A DNA stretch of 64,000 nt. Origin: Shimia_B sp038528385 (GTDB lineage Bacteria; Pseudomonadota; Alphaproteobacteria; Rhodobacterales; Rhodobacteraceae). The stretch is from NCBI GenBank assembly GCA_038528385.1, contig JBCBET010000010.1, positions 1 through 64,000 of the forward strand, given 5' to 3'. The translations under genes were made by a program, and so were the position numbers. Positions 26,828 through 35,969 of this stretch are shown one piece after another (the first letter of the stretch is position 1; each line of letters opens with the position of its first letter). The notes beneath the pieces are model-generated. The model worked only from the letters and a program-made list of their open reading frames with translations, searched no databases and was not told the origin of the DNA.

Positions 26828-27447
26828 GCGCGAGGCAAGGCGTCTTCATCAGCATCGAGGGCATCGACGGCACGGGAAAATCCACCCAGGCGCGCCTCCT
26901 CGAAGACGCGCTCCGCGCGGACGGATATGCTGTCACGCGCACGCGCGAGCCGGGCGGCGCGCCCGGTGCCGAGGAAATCCGCCGCCTGCTGGTCGAGGGC
27001 GACCCCGAGCGCTGGAGCGCGGAGACGGAGCTTCTGCTCTTTACCGCCGCGCGCCGAAATCACCTCGAAACACTCATCGAACCTGCCCTGGCGCGGGGTG
27101 AGATCGTGATCACCGACCGCTTCGCTGACAGCACGCGGGTTTACCAGGGTGCCACGCGGGGCGACCTCCGCGCGGCGGTGGACAGCCTGCACCAACTCAT
27201 GATCGGGCGGGAGCCCGATCTGACGATCATCATCGACCTCGATCCCGCCAAGGCCCTTGAACGCGGGCTCGCAAGGGGCTCCGGTGAGGATCGCTTCGAG
27301 CATTTCGGACTCCCCTTCCAGGAGAAGCTCCGCCAGGGCTTCCTCGAGCTGGCGGAGACCGAGACGCGGTGCCACTTGGTGGACGGTGACCGGAGCCAGG
27401 AGGCGATTGCGAAGGACGTGATCGCTTTGGTACGCACGGCGCTATGA
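26824..27447 (+). CDS. tmk: thymidylate kinase
   Basis: 207 residues from TTG 26824, overlapping the carboxypeptidase stop. The P-loop is GIDGTGKSTQARLL, the DRx motif is ITDRFADSTRVYQG, and TRTREPGGAPGAEEIR is the dTMP-binding segment. It phosphorylates dTMP to dTDP. It overlaps holB by 4 nt; the tmk-holB-tatD-MBL order is a common conserved block in alphaproteobacteria. Confidence 0.97.
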   Translation: MSARQGVFISIEGIDGTGKSTQARLLEDALRADGYAVTRTREPGGAPGAEEIRRLLVEGDPERWSAETELLLFTAARRNHLETLIEPALARGEIVITDRFADSTRVYQGATRGDLRAAVDSLHQLMIGREPDLTIIIDLDPAKALERGLARGSGEDRFEHFGLPFQEKLRQGFLELAETETRCHLVDGDRSQEAIAKDVIALVRTAL

Positions 27448-28574
27448 GGCCAGTGGACGTTCCCCCGGAAGAAACCCTGCCGGAACCTGATAAGCTTGAG
27501 GCGGCGCCGCATCCGCGCGCGGCCACCGCGCTATTCGGGCAAGGACCGGCGGAAACGGCGTTTCTCGAGGCGTTCCAATCTGGACGGCTTCACCACGGGT
27601 GGATGCTCACCGGACCAAAGGGGATCGGCAAAGCCACCCTCGCCTGGCGTATCGCGCGGTTTCTTTTGGCCACGCCTCCCGATGGCGGTGGCGGCCTCTT
27701 TGGGGCGCCGCCTCCGCCGGAAACGCTGGACATCGATCCCGAGCACCCCGTGGCGCGCCGCATGCTCGCCCGTGCGGAGCCGGGGCTTTTCTCGCTGACA
27801 CGCTCGGTCGTCGAGAGCACGGGGCGCATGAGCCGCGAGATCCGCATCGACGATGTGCGCCGCCTGCGCGGCTTTTTCTCCATGTCCGCGAGCGATGGCG
27901 GGCGACGGGTCGTGATCGTGGACGCCGCCGACGAGATGAATGTCTCCGCCGCCAATGCCCTCCTCAAGCTTCTCGAGGAGCCGCCGAAGAACGCGACGCT
28001 CCTCCTCGTGACGCATCAGCCCACGCGGCTTTTGCCCACTATCCGTTCGCGCTGCCGGATCCTGCCGTGCCTGCCGCTGTCGGCGGAGGATCTCAGCGCC
28101 GCGCTCACCCAAGCGGGTCTGGCGCCCGCCGCGCCCGATGCGCTGACCGCGCTGGCGGGCGGCTCCGTGGGGGCGGCCGTGAGGCTCGAGACCGAGGGCG
28201 GGCCCGAAATCTACGCGGCACTGCTCGGACTTCTTAGCACCCTGCCTCGCCTGGACCGTGCAGCGCTGGGCAAGCTGTCGGGTGCCACGGCCGGGACGGG
28301 CGGCCAGGACCAGCTCGCGCTGACGCTCGACCTGCTCGACATCCTCCTCGGGCGGCTCGCGCGTACGGGCCTTCTCGGCGCGCCTTTCCCCGAAGCTGCC
28401 CCGCGCGAGGCAGAGACGCTGCAAGCGCTCAGTCCGGACGCCACGGCCGCGCGCCGCTGGGCCGAGCTTGCCGCCAGGCTCACCACGCGGGCCCGGCAAG
28501 GCGCAGCGGTCAACCTTGACCCCCAGTCGCTCATCTTCGATACGATGCTCAAGATCGAGACCGAGGCAGCCTGA
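27444..28574 (+). CDS. holB: DNA polymerase III delta' subunit
   Basis: 376 residues. AAA+ clamp-loader fold with degenerate P-loop GPKGIGKATLAWRIARFLL near 55. The delta'/gamma region has IRIDDVRRLRGFFSMSA, VVIVDAADEMNVSAANALLKLLEEPP and the SRC-like segment TIRSRCRILPCLPL. The Cys zinc module typical of gamma/tau is not seen, as expected for delta'. It works in the clamp loader that places the beta clamp on DNA. The stop is 6 nt before tatD. Confidence 0.95.
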   Translation: MRPVDVPPEETLPEPDKLEAAPHPRAATALFGQGPAETAFLEAFQSGRLHHGWMLTGPKGIGKATLAWRIARFLLATPPDGGGGLFGAPPPPETLDIDPEHPVARRMLARAEPGLFSLTRSVVESTGRMSREIRIDDVRRLRGFFSMSASDGGRRVVIVDAADEMNVSAANALLKLLEEPPKNATLLLVTHQPTRLLPTIRSRCRILPCLPLSAEDLSAALTQAGLAPAAPDALTALAGGSVGAAVRLETEGGPEIYAALLGLLSTLPRLDRAALGKLSGATAGTGGQDQLALTLDLLDILLGRLARTGLLGAPFPEAAPREAETLQALSPDATAARRWAELAARLTTRARQGAAVNLDPQSLIFDTMLKIETEAA

Positions 28575-28580
28575 GCCCTG

Positions 28581-29366
28581 ATGGAACCCCAAATCGTCGA
28601 CAGCCACTGCCACCTCGATTTCCCCGATTTCGAGGATGAGGTGCCCGCGCTCGTCGCCCGCGCGGCGGAGGCGGGCGTTACGCGGATGGTGACCATCTGC
28701 ACGCGACTGCGGCTCGAGCCGCAGGTCCGCGCCATCGCCGAGGCCCATGGAGGCGTCTTCTACGCCGCCGGAACGCATCCCATGCACGCCGCCGAGGAGC
28801 CGATGGCCACCGTCGATGGGCTCGTTGCGCTTGCCGACCATCCAAAATTCGTGGGCATCGGCGAAACCGGCCTCGACTACCACTACACCTCCGACAGCGC
28901 GGAGACGCAGAAAGAGAGCCTGCGCATCCACATCACCGCCGCGCGCGAGAGCGGCCTGCCGCTCATCATCCATGCCCGCGCGGCCGACGACGACATGGCG
29001 CGCATCCTCTCCGAAGAACACGCCAAGGGCGCCTTCACTTGCGTCATGCACTGCTTTTCCTCCGGTGACGCGTTGGCGCGCACGGCGCTCGATCTGGGCT
29101 TTTACCTCTCCATGTCGGGCATCGCGGCGTTCCCAAAAAGCAAGGCACTGCGTGATATCTTCGCCGCAGCGCCCCTCGACCGTATCCTCACCGAAACCGA
29201 TGCGCCCTACCTCGCGCCACCGCCCCACCGCGGCAAGAGGAACGAGCCCGCCTATACGGCCCTTACCGCCCGTGTGGGTGCAGAGGTCTTCGGCATGGAA
29301 TACGCCGATTTCGCCGCGCAGACCTCCACCAATTTCGACCGGCTCTTCACGAAAGCCGCGGCATGA
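28581..29366 (+). CDS. TatD-family metal-dependent hydrolase
   Basis: 261 residues. TIM-barrel metal-binding motifs are visible: DSHCHLDFPDF at the N-terminus, GIGETGLDYHY, LIIHARAADDDM, MHCFSSGDALA and LTETDAPYLAPPPHRGKRNEP. The family includes 3'-5' DNA exonucleases and D-aminoacyl-type hydrolases; the actual substrate cannot be told. It follows holB and overlaps the next gene by 4 nt, the usual gene order. Confidence 0.93.
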   Translation: MEPQIVDSHCHLDFPDFEDEVPALVARAAEAGVTRMVTICTRLRLEPQVRAIAEAHGGVFYAAGTHPMHAAEEPMATVDGLVALADHPKFVGIGETGLDYHYTSDSAETQKESLRIHITAARESGLPLIIHARAADDDMARILSEEHAKGAFTCVMHCFSSGDALARTALDLGFYLSMSGIAAFPKSKALRDIFAAAPLDRILTETDAPYLAPPPHRGKRNEPAYTALTARVGAEVFGMEYADFAAQTSTNFDRLFTKAAA

Positions 29367-30151
29367 GACGTTTCACCATCCTCGGATGCGGCTCCTCGGG
29401 CGGTGTCCCGCGGCTCGGCAACAAATGGGGGGCCTGCGACCCGGAGAATCCGAAGAATCGGCGCCGTCGCTGCTCGCTTCTCATCGAACAGGAGGGGCCC
29501 GGGGGTATGACGACGGTGCTCATCGACACCACGCCCGATATGCGGGAGCAATTGCTCGACGCCGATGTAAGCCGGATCGATGCCGTCGTTTACACGCATT
29601 CCCATGCCGACCACGTCCACGGCATCGACGACCTGCGCATGATCGTCTTCAACATGCGCGCGCGGCTCCCGGTCTATGCGGACGCACCCACGGAAGCGGA
29701 CCTCCGCAAACGGTTCGGCTACGCCTTCGAGCAGCCGGAGGGGAGCCCCTACCCCCCCATCCTCGACCTCCACAGCCTCAACGGCGAGCTCGTGATTGAC
29801 GGACCGGGCGGCACGGTCGATATCGTCCCCTTCGCGGTGGAGCACGGCCCGATAACGGTCCAGGGGATCCGCTGCGGAGACGTGGCGTACCTTCCCGACG
29901 TGTCCGAGATCCCAGAGACCTCCTGGCACCACGTCGAGGGTCTCGACACCTGGATCGTGGATGCGCTCCGGCTGACGCCCCATCCGAGCCACAGCCACCT
30001 CGACAAGACTCTGGAATGGATCGCGCGGGCCGCGCCGCGCCGGGCGGTCATCACCAACATGCATGTCGATCTCGACTATGCCGCGACGAATGAGGCGACG
30101 CCAGCCCACGTCACCCCTGCCCATGACGGCCTCACCATTGTCCGACCCTAG
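29363..30151 (+). CDS. MBL-fold metallohydrolase (PhnP-like)
   Basis: 262 residues. The N-terminus RRFTILGCGSSGGVPRLGNKWGACDP and the metal-binding motif YTHSHADHVHGIDDLR define the PhnP/RNase Z-like branch of the metallo-beta-lactamase fold. Further metal ligands lie in VEHGPITVQGIRCGDVAY and HPSHSHLDKTLEW. It is likely a cyclic-phosphodiesterase-type enzyme, but the substrate is unknown. No phn genes are nearby; the location after tatD is the conserved one. Confidence 0.88.
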   Translation: MRRFTILGCGSSGGVPRLGNKWGACDPENPKNRRRRCSLLIEQEGPGGMTTVLIDTTPDMREQLLDADVSRIDAVVYTHSHADHVHGIDDLRMIVFNMRARLPVYADAPTEADLRKRFGYAFEQPEGSPYPPILDLHSLNGELVIDGPGGTVDIVPFAVEHGPITVQGIRCGDVAYLPDVSEIPETSWHHVEGLDTWIVDALRLTPHPSHSHLDKTLEWIARAAPRRAVITNMHVDLDYAATNEATPAHVTPAHDGLTIVRP

Positions 30152-30244
30152 GAGGGCGACGCCAGCGCCGAGGCGCTCTCGGCCCTGCGCTGAGGTCCCG
30201 AATGAAGGCGTAGGGGAGGCTCAGAGTATCTCGTCGCGGGCGCC

Positions 30245-31174
30245 ATGAACGCGCTGCTCGAAGTCATCCTGCCCGTCTTCATCGTCATCGGCGCGGGCTA
30301 CCTCGCGGTCTGGCGCGGCTACTTCTCGCACAGTGCCGTGGATGCCCTCACCCTCTTCGCGCAGCGATTCGCGATCCCCGTCCTCCTTTTTCAGGCCATC
30401 GCGACGCTCGATCTCTCCGTTGCGCTCTCCTGGCCGCTCCTTTTGAGCTTTTACCTCGGCGCGCTGTCCGGCTTCCTCGCCGGTCTCTTCGGGGCACGCA
30501 TTCTTTTCGGCCGTCCGTGGCAGGACAGCGTGGCCATCGGCTTCGTCGGGCTCTTCTCGAACTCCGTGCTGCTGGGCCTGCCCATCACCGAGAGAGCCTA
30601 CGGCGCCGAGGTCCTCGCCTTCACCTTCGCGATCATCGCGTTCCACGCGCCTTTCTGCTACGCGCTCGGGATCACTGTCATGGAATGCGTTCGCGCCCAT
30701 GGGACAGGCGCCGTGGGCATCGCACGGGCCGCGGCCAATGCGATGTTTCGCAATGCGCTCATCCTCGCCATCGCCGCAGGCTTCGTGGTCAACCTCGCCG
30801 GCGTCACGCTGCCCGACCCGCTCCGAGACGCCGTGGAGATCGTCAGCGTCGCGGCTCTGCCGACCGCGCTCTTCGGGCTCGGCGGCCTGCTGGTGAGCTA
30901 CCGGCCCGAGGGCGAGGTTCGCATCGTCCTCTACCTCTGTGTGGTGTCGCTCGTCGTGCACCCGGCAGTGGCGCTAGGTCTCGGGAGCGTTTTCGGCCTG
31001 AGCCAGGACGCCCTGCGCGCCGCGGTCCTCACGAGCGCCATGGCACCCGGCGTCAACAGCTTCATCTTCGCAAGCATGTACGGGGTGGGCAAACGCGTGG
31101 CGGCCACGACCGTGCTCTTCGCAACGGCGCTCTCGATCCTGACCGTGTGGATCTGGCTGATCATTCTAGGCTGA
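30245..31174 (+). CDS. AEC-family transporter (auxin efflux carrier type)
   Basis: 309 residues with about ten membrane helices. The N-terminus VILPVFIVIGAGYLAVWRGYFS and the mid-sequence GLFSNSVLLGLPITERAYG are typical of AEC permeases. The C-terminal half contains SAMAPGVNSFIFASMYG. The family exports small organic anions or malonate-like compounds; the substrate is unknown here. The 3' end overlaps the convergent lipoate ligase gene by 14 nt. Confidence 0.88.
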   Translation: MNALLEVILPVFIVIGAGYLAVWRGYFSHSAVDALTLFAQRFAIPVLLFQAIATLDLSVALSWPLLLSFYLGALSGFLAGLFGARILFGRPWQDSVAIGFVGLFSNSVLLGLPITERAYGAEVLAFTFAIIAFHAPFCYALGITVMECVRAHGTGAVGIARAAANAMFRNALILAIAAGFVVNLAGVTLPDPLRDAVEIVSVAALPTALFGLGGLLVSYRPEGEVRIVLYLCVVSLVVHPAVALGLGSVFGLSQDALRAAVLTSAMAPGVNSFIFASMYGVGKRVAATTVLFATALSILTVWIWLIILG

Positions 31175-31823
31175 GACCGGCCTCCAGCGCGGCGAGAAAC
31201 CTCTCCTGAACGCCCAGGTCCGCCAGGCTTACCGTAACGTCCGACCGCACCCGTCGGGAGATACCGGCATCGGCATAGAGCGCGTTTATGGCGTGGACAA
31301 AGCCCGCATCCCCCGGCTCGACGAGGAACATCGCCTGTCCGAGGACGGCCCAGTCGCCGTCCCGCATGGGCGACATGCGCAAGGCCGTACCAGCGAACTT
31401 GAGCCCGTCCACCGTGACATTGAAGGCGCCGTCGCAATAGCTTCCCTCCACTGCGCCGGTCGCCGCCTCCACGCCGCAGGCGGCAAGCGCGTCAATGATC
31501 GGGGCGCAGATCGCGGCGTAGGCGTCAGAGATCGCATTGGTCGCCTGCGCGCTTTGTCTGAACGCCAGGCCGAGGCTCAGAACTCCCGGCCCCTGCGGTG
31601 TCACATCGCCGCCCGTGACGCGGAAATGGCACGGCCATCCGCGGCGTTCGGATCCGGCGAGCCCTGCGCGCAGTCGCCCCGACATGGCGCGCGGCGCTAC
31701 TAAGCAGCGGGCCTCAGCCTCCCAAAGGATCGCGCCCGAGTTGAAGCGCCCGCCCTTGACCTCCGCCGTGGAGGCGACCTCGCGGGCTAACGCGGTTTCG
31801 AGGGGCAGTCTCTGCGGCGGCAT
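31161..31823 (-). CDS. lipoate-protein ligase A-like protein
   Basis: 220 residues from ATG 31823 (MPPQRLPLETALA). The frame is open up to 31937, but that part overlaps the tRNA-Leu gene and is rejected. The BPL/LplA fold signature is seen in EGSYCDGAFNVTVDGLKFAGTALR, including the lipoyl-AMP-binding Lys region. It probably attaches or transfers lipoyl groups to 2-oxoacid dehydrogenase subunits, but members of this family also act as amidotransferases. No partner gene is adjacent. Confidence 0.8.
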   Translation of the reverse strand: MPPQRLPLETALAREVASTAEVKGGRFNSGAILWEAEARCLVAPRAMSGRLRAGLAGSERRGWPCHFRVTGGDVTPQGPGVLSLGLAFRQSAQATNAISDAYAAICAPIIDALAACGVEAATGAVEGSYCDGAFNVTVDGLKFAGTALRMSPMRDGDWAVLGQAMFLVEPGDAGFVHAINALYADAGISRRVRSDVTVSLADLGVQERFLAALEAGLSLE

Positions 31824-31907
31824 GGGGTTCTGTGCACGCCGCGTGGCAGTCGCGCAAGGGTCTGCCGCGTCTCTGGCCCTGCAACGGACTGAAAACGCTC
31901 CGTGATC

Positions 31908-31992
31908 TGGTGCGGATGAGAGGACTCGAACCTCCACGCCTCGCGGCGCCAGAACCTAAATCTGGTGCGTCTACCAGTTCCGCCACATCCGC
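31908..31992 (-). tRNA. tRNA-Leu(UAG)
   Basis: 85 nt including encoded CCA. The acceptor GCGGATG pairs with CATCCGC, the discriminator is A, and the T-loop region is GGTTCGAGTCC. The long variable arm is typical of class II. The anticodon loop ATTTAGGTT gives anticodon TAG. Confidence 0.95.
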
Positions 31993-32106
31993 ACTCAGCC
32001 GGGCTTAGCAGGCCGGGCGCGCGCAGGTAAAGCCGCCTGCTCCCGCGCCGCGCATATTTTTCGAGAGCGTTGAAGTGACCTTTGAAGTGCGGCCCGCGGA
32101 CGCGGT

Positions 32107-33798
32107 CTAGCTCTCGCCTGCGCGGAGCACTTGGGGCAGCATCTCCGGCAGGTCCTCGGCGATAAGTCCCGGTCCGAACGCCAATGCACAATCGACATGG
32201 AGCGCCGCCGCGAGGATGGCGGCATGTTGCGGGAGATGGGCGCGCGCCGCGAGGCCCGCGATGAGCCCGGCGAGCACGTCTCCCGCCCCGGCGGTGGCGA
32301 GCCAGGGCGCGGCCCGCGCGCGGCTGGCGGCATGGACCCAGGCCTGACCACCGGGTTCTGCGACCACCGTGTCGCGCCCCTTGAGCAGGACGATCGCACC
32401 GCAGGCCTCGGCCGCCTCGCGCGCGGCATCGACCTTGGAATAGGCCGGGCCCGTCTCCATGGCCCTGTCTTTCGGCCCACGGAGCTTGGCGGCGATCGCG
32501 GGAAAGAGCCGCGCGAACTCCCCCATGTGCGGCGTGAGCACGGCGAGGGGCCCGAGGCCCGCGAAGGGACCCGTGCGGCGGGAAAGGAGTGTCAGCGCGT
32601 CGGCATCGAGGATGAGCTTGCGCCCCTGCCCCAGATACGTGCCCGCACCGGGGGGCGGCGCGGCGGCGAGCACGGCCTCGAGGAGCGCGGCCTCCCGTTG
32701 TCCCAGCCCAAGGCCGGGGCCGAGGCAGACGGCATTGATGCGCGGATCCTCCAGCATTTCGGTGAGGTCGGGCGCCGCGCGCAGCGACCGGCACATGACG
32801 CTCGTGGCGTGTGCCGCGATCTCGGTGAGCGCCGCGGGCGGGGCCGCGAGCGTCACTGCGCCTGCCCCGATGCGCAAGGCCGCGCGCGCGGCGAGCCGGG
32901 CCGCGCCCGTACGGCCCACGCCGCCGGTGAGCACGAGGACGTGGCCATGCTCGTATTTGTGGCCGTGATGCTTGCGCCGCAACGCGGGCCGGAAGAGTGC
33001 ATGGGGCTCCTCGGGGCCGTTTTCCAGCGGTGGATGCAGCGTGAGCCGCGGAGGGCGCAGACTGCGTGTTGAGAGCCCGTCAGCTGTGGACGACCTCTCG
33101 CTCCGCGCGCGAGTGAGTCCGATGCTCTTGACCGCGAGCTTGCCGCAGAGCGCAGGCCCATCCGCCAGGAAGTGTCCCACCTTCGGCGCCTCGAACGTGA
33201 CGGTGAGCCGTGCATAGGGTGCCAGCGAGTTGAACGGATCGGGCGCGGGGCAGCCCAGCACGCGGCCTGAATCCGCACAAAGCCCCGAGGGCACATCCAG
33301 GGCCACCATCCGCGGCTGGTAATGCGAGTGGTCGCCGCCGGAGCCCGCGAGATAGGCGATGAAGCTCCCCAGATCGCCCGCGGCGGGCCGCGAGAGGCCG
33401 ATGCCGAAGATCGCGTCGATATAGAGCGCGCTCGCCGGGGCCGCGCGAAACACCCGCTCCTCGAGCGGCGCCACGGGGCCCAGCACCTCCCACGCGGCGC
33501 GGTTGGCGCGGGCATCGGCGCCGGTCTTCTCGCCCTGGTCCATGCCGTAGACGGCCACTTGCCAACCAAGACCATGTAGGAGGCACGCCACCACGTAGCC
33601 GTCGCCGCCATTGTTGCCCGGCCCGCAGAGCACGGAGACGGATTGCGGCGCGGCGCGGTAGGCGGGCCATTCCTCGAAAATCGCCTCGACCACCCCCTGC
33701 CCGGCGCGCTCCATGAGAGCGAGGCCCGTGACTTCGCCGGAGGCCATCGCCTCGGCCTCGATGGCGCGCATTTGGGCAGCGGTGAGGAGTTCGGTCAT
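32107..33798 (-). CDS. nnr: bifunctional NAD(P)H-hydrate epimerase / ADP-dependent NAD(P)H-hydrate dehydratase
   Basis: 563 residues in two domains. The N-terminal YjeF domain (about 1-220) has VLCGPGNNGGDGYVVACLL and VALDVPSGLCADSG. The C-terminal YjeF/CARKD kinase-like domain (about 265-560) has HVLVLTGGVGRTGAARLAA, VLTPHMGEFARLF, LLKGRDTVVAEPGG and the loop ATAGAGDVLAGLIAG. The enzyme repairs hydrated NADH and NADPH. Fusion of both activities is normal in bacteria. The gene diverges from glnB over about 170 bp. Confidence 0.95.
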   Translation of the reverse strand: MTELLTAAQMRAIEAEAMASGEVTGLALMERAGQGVVEAIFEEWPAYRAAPQSVSVLCGPGNNGGDGYVVACLLHGLGWQVAVYGMDQGEKTGADARANRAAWEVLGPVAPLEERVFRAAPASALYIDAIFGIGLSRPAAGDLGSFIAYLAGSGGDHSHYQPRMVALDVPSGLCADSGRVLGCPAPDPFNSLAPYARLTVTFEAPKVGHFLADGPALCGKLAVKSIGLTRARSERSSTADGLSTRSLRPPRLTLHPPLENGPEEPHALFRPALRRKHHGHKYEHGHVLVLTGGVGRTGAARLAARAALRIGAGAVTLAAPPAALTEIAAHATSVMCRSLRAAPDLTEMLEDPRINAVCLGPGLGLGQREAALLEAVLAAAPPPGAGTYLGQGRKLILDADALTLLSRRTGPFAGLGPLAVLTPHMGEFARLFPAIAAKLRGPKDRAMETGPAYSKVDAAREAAEACGAIVLLKGRDTVVAEPGGQAWVHAASRARAAPWLATAGAGDVLAGLIAGLAARAHLPQHAAILAAALHVDCALAFGPGLIAEDLPEMLPQVLRAGES

Positions 33799-33969
33799 CT
33801 ATTCCGCCAAATCCGTTTTCATTTTGCCCAATCAGACGTCGTATTGCCTACTCTTTAATCAGCGCGGTGCGTTCGCTCAGGCACCCGGAGCAGCCTCAGG
33901 CGCTTCGAATTGTTCCCCCGAGATGAACATGGTCTCCCCGAGAAAAAGCCGCTTAGGGAGTCGCGCGCA

Positions 33970-34308
33970 ATGAAAAAATTGGAAGCCATCATCAAGCCGT
34001 TCAAGCTCGATGAGGTCAAAGAAGCGCTTCAGGACGTCGGCATACAGGGTCTCAGCGTCGTCGAAGTCAAAGGCTTCGGTCGCCAGAAAGGCCACACGGA
34101 GCTCTACCGCGGAGCGGAATACGTGGTGGATTTCCTACCCAAGGTGAAAATCGAAGTGGTTCTCTCCGACGACCAGCTCGAGGCCGCCGTCGAGGCGATC
34201 ATCGCCGCGGCCAAGACGGACAAGATCGGTGACGGCAAGATCTTCGTCTCCGATGTCGCGCAGGCCATCCGTATTCGCACCGGTGAGACCGGGGAAGACG
34301 CCATCTAG
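33970..34308 (+). CDS. glnB: nitrogen regulatory protein P-II
   Basis: 112 residues from ATG 33970 (AGGGAG upstream). The signature MKKLEAIIKPFKLDEVKEAL, the T-loop RQKGHTELYRGAEY with the uridylylation Tyr at 51, and the C-terminal signature GKIFVSDVAQAIRIRTGE are all intact. PII senses glutamine and 2-oxoglutarate and controls GlnE, NtrB and ammonium uptake. It is followed by glnA 114 nt downstream, the standard alphaproteobacterial glnBA arrangement. A palindromic repeat sits in the spacer. Confidence 0.97.
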   Translation: MKKLEAIIKPFKLDEVKEALQDVGIQGLSVVEVKGFGRQKGHTELYRGAEYVVDFLPKVKIEVVLSDDQLEAAVEAIIAAAKTDKIGDGKIFVSDVAQAIRIRTGETGEDAI

Positions 34309-34323
34309 CCACGAAGAACCACC

Positions 34324-34388
34324 CGCCCCGGACCTGATCCAGGGCCTCCCAGCCAAAACCACGAGGTCCCGGGTCAAGCTCGGGACGG
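34324..34388. repeat. alphaproteobacterial extragenic palindrome in the glnB-glnA spacer
   Basis: Two imperfect inverted arms of about 25 nt, each itself near-palindromic (ccccggacctgatccaggg and gtcccgggtcaagctcggga), are separated by 12 nt. The same family occurs at 61449-61518 between secF and secD. In mRNA it would fold into a large stem-loop between glnB and glnA and could set the ratio of the two products. Confidence 0.75.
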
Positions 34389-34422
34389 GATCATCAAGCT
34401 CAACCACAGGGGTGACCACTAA

Positions 34423-35829
34423 ATGAGCAAAGAAGCTGTTCTCAAACTCATCGCCGATGAAGGGGCCGACTACGTCGACATCCGCTTCACCGACCCGCGC
34501 GGCAAGCTGCAGCACGTGACCGTCATGTCCACCGAGGTGGACGAGGATTTTCTCGACGAAGGCTTCATGTTCGACGGCTCCTCCATCGCCGGCTGGAAGT
34601 CCATCGACCAGTCCGACATGAAGCTGATGCCCGACACCGAGAGCGCCTATGTCGACCCGTTCTTCGCAGAGAAGACGATCTGTCTCCACTGCTCCGTCGT
34701 GGAGCCCGACACCGGCGAGCTCTATGGCCGCGACCCGCGCGGGACCGCGGAGAAGGCCGAAGCCTACCTCAAATCCTCGGGCATCGGCGATACCTGCTAT
34801 TTCGGGCCGGAGGCGGAATTCTTCCTCTTCGACAATGTCCGGTACTCGAATGCGATAAACAAAGTGTCCTACGAGGTCGACGCGATCGACGCCTCCTGGA
34901 ACACCGACACCGAATACGAGATGGGCAACATGGGCCACCGGCCCGGCGTGAAGGGCGGCTACTTCCCCGTACCGCCGGTGGATGACGGCCAGGACATCCG
35001 CTCTGAGATGCTCTCGACCATGGCGCGTCTGGGCATGAAGGTCGACAAGCACCACCACGAGGTGGCGTCGTGCCAGCACGAGCTCGGCCTCATCTTCGAC
35101 AGCCTGACGAAACAGGCCGACGAGCTGCAGAAATACAAGTACGTCATCCACAACGTGGCGCAGGCCTACGGCAAGTCGGCCACCTTCATGCCGAAGCCCA
35201 TCGCCGGCGACAACGGCACCGGCATGCACTGCAACATGTCGATCTGGAAGGACGGCAAGCCGCTCTTTGCAGGCGACAAATACGCCGATCTCAGCCAGGA
35301 AGCGCTCTGGTTCATCGGTGGCATCCTGAAGCACGCGAAGGCGCTCAACGCCTTCACGAACCCGTCCACGAACTCCTACAAGCGCTTGATCCCGGGCTTC
35401 GAGGCGCCGGTCCTGCGCGCGTATTCCGCCCGCAACCGCTCCGGCTGCGTCCGGATCCCGTGGACGGAGAGCCCCAAGGCCAAGCGCGTGGAAGCGCGCT
35501 TCCCCGACCCCTCGGCGAACCCTTATCTGTGCTTTGCCGCGCTGCTCATGGCGGGCCTCGACGGGATCAAGAACAAGATCGATCCAGGCGAGCCGTCTGA
35601 CAAGGACCTCTACGACCTGCCACCGGAGGAGCTTGCCGGCATCCCCACGGTCTGCGGCTCCCTTCGCGAGGCCGTCGAGGAGCTCGAGGCCGACATGGAC
35701 TTCCTCCTCGAGGGCGACGTCTTCTCCCGGGATCAGATCGAGGGATACATCGAGCTGAAGATGGAGGAGATCACCTCCTACGAGCACACGCCTCACCCCG
35801 TGGAGTTCGCGCTTTACTACAGCTGCTGA
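34423..35829 (+). CDS. glnA: glutamine synthetase type I
   Basis: 468 residues, the usual GSI length. Motifs: MFDGSSIAGWKSIDQSDM, FGPEAEFFLFD, the ATP-binding KPIAGDNGTGMHCNMS, NPSTNSYKRLIPGFEAP, and the adenylylation region DLYDLPPEE with its Tyr near the C-terminus. It makes glutamine from glutamate and ammonia and is controlled by GlnE through PII. Located just after glnB. A strong terminator follows at 35854. Confidence 0.98.
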   Translation: MSKEAVLKLIADEGADYVDIRFTDPRGKLQHVTVMSTEVDEDFLDEGFMFDGSSIAGWKSIDQSDMKLMPDTESAYVDPFFAEKTICLHCSVVEPDTGELYGRDPRGTAEKAEAYLKSSGIGDTCYFGPEAEFFLFDNVRYSNAINKVSYEVDAIDASWNTDTEYEMGNMGHRPGVKGGYFPVPPVDDGQDIRSEMLSTMARLGMKVDKHHHEVASCQHELGLIFDSLTKQADELQKYKYVIHNVAQAYGKSATFMPKPIAGDNGTGMHCNMSIWKDGKPLFAGDKYADLSQEALWFIGGILKHAKALNAFTNPSTNSYKRLIPGFEAPVLRAYSARNRSGCVRIPWTESPKAKRVEARFPDPSANPYLCFAALLMAGLDGIKNKIDPGEPSDKDLYDLPPEELAGIPTVCGSLREAVEELEADMDFLLEGDVFSRDQIEGYIELKMEEITSYEHTPHPVEFALYYSC

Positions 35830-35853
35830 CCACCGGTCACTGCGCTCATGATG

Positions 35854-35884
35854 AAGGGCGCCCGGCATCCGGGCGCCCTTTTTT
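35854..35884 (+). terminator. rho-independent terminator of glnBA
   Basis: A perfect 12-bp stem (aagggcgcccgg paired with ccgggcgccctt) has a 3-nt loop (cat) and is followed by a T-run. It lies 25 nt after the glnA stop. Confidence 0.93.
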
Positions 35885-35969
35885 CGTTCGCCACCACGGC
35901 CCATCGCAAGGGGCTCGGCATATCACGGGACGGGTTGACGCTCGATCCTGCCGATCGCTCTAGTGAGCC

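Noticed and set aside
27531..29228. 565-codon minus-strand open frame across holB and tatD
   Set aside because: It spans two well-identified genes on the other strand and shows no domain.
31824..31937. N-terminal extension of the lipoate ligase-like gene
   Set aside because: It runs into the tRNA-Leu gene; ATG 31823 gives a normal-length protein.
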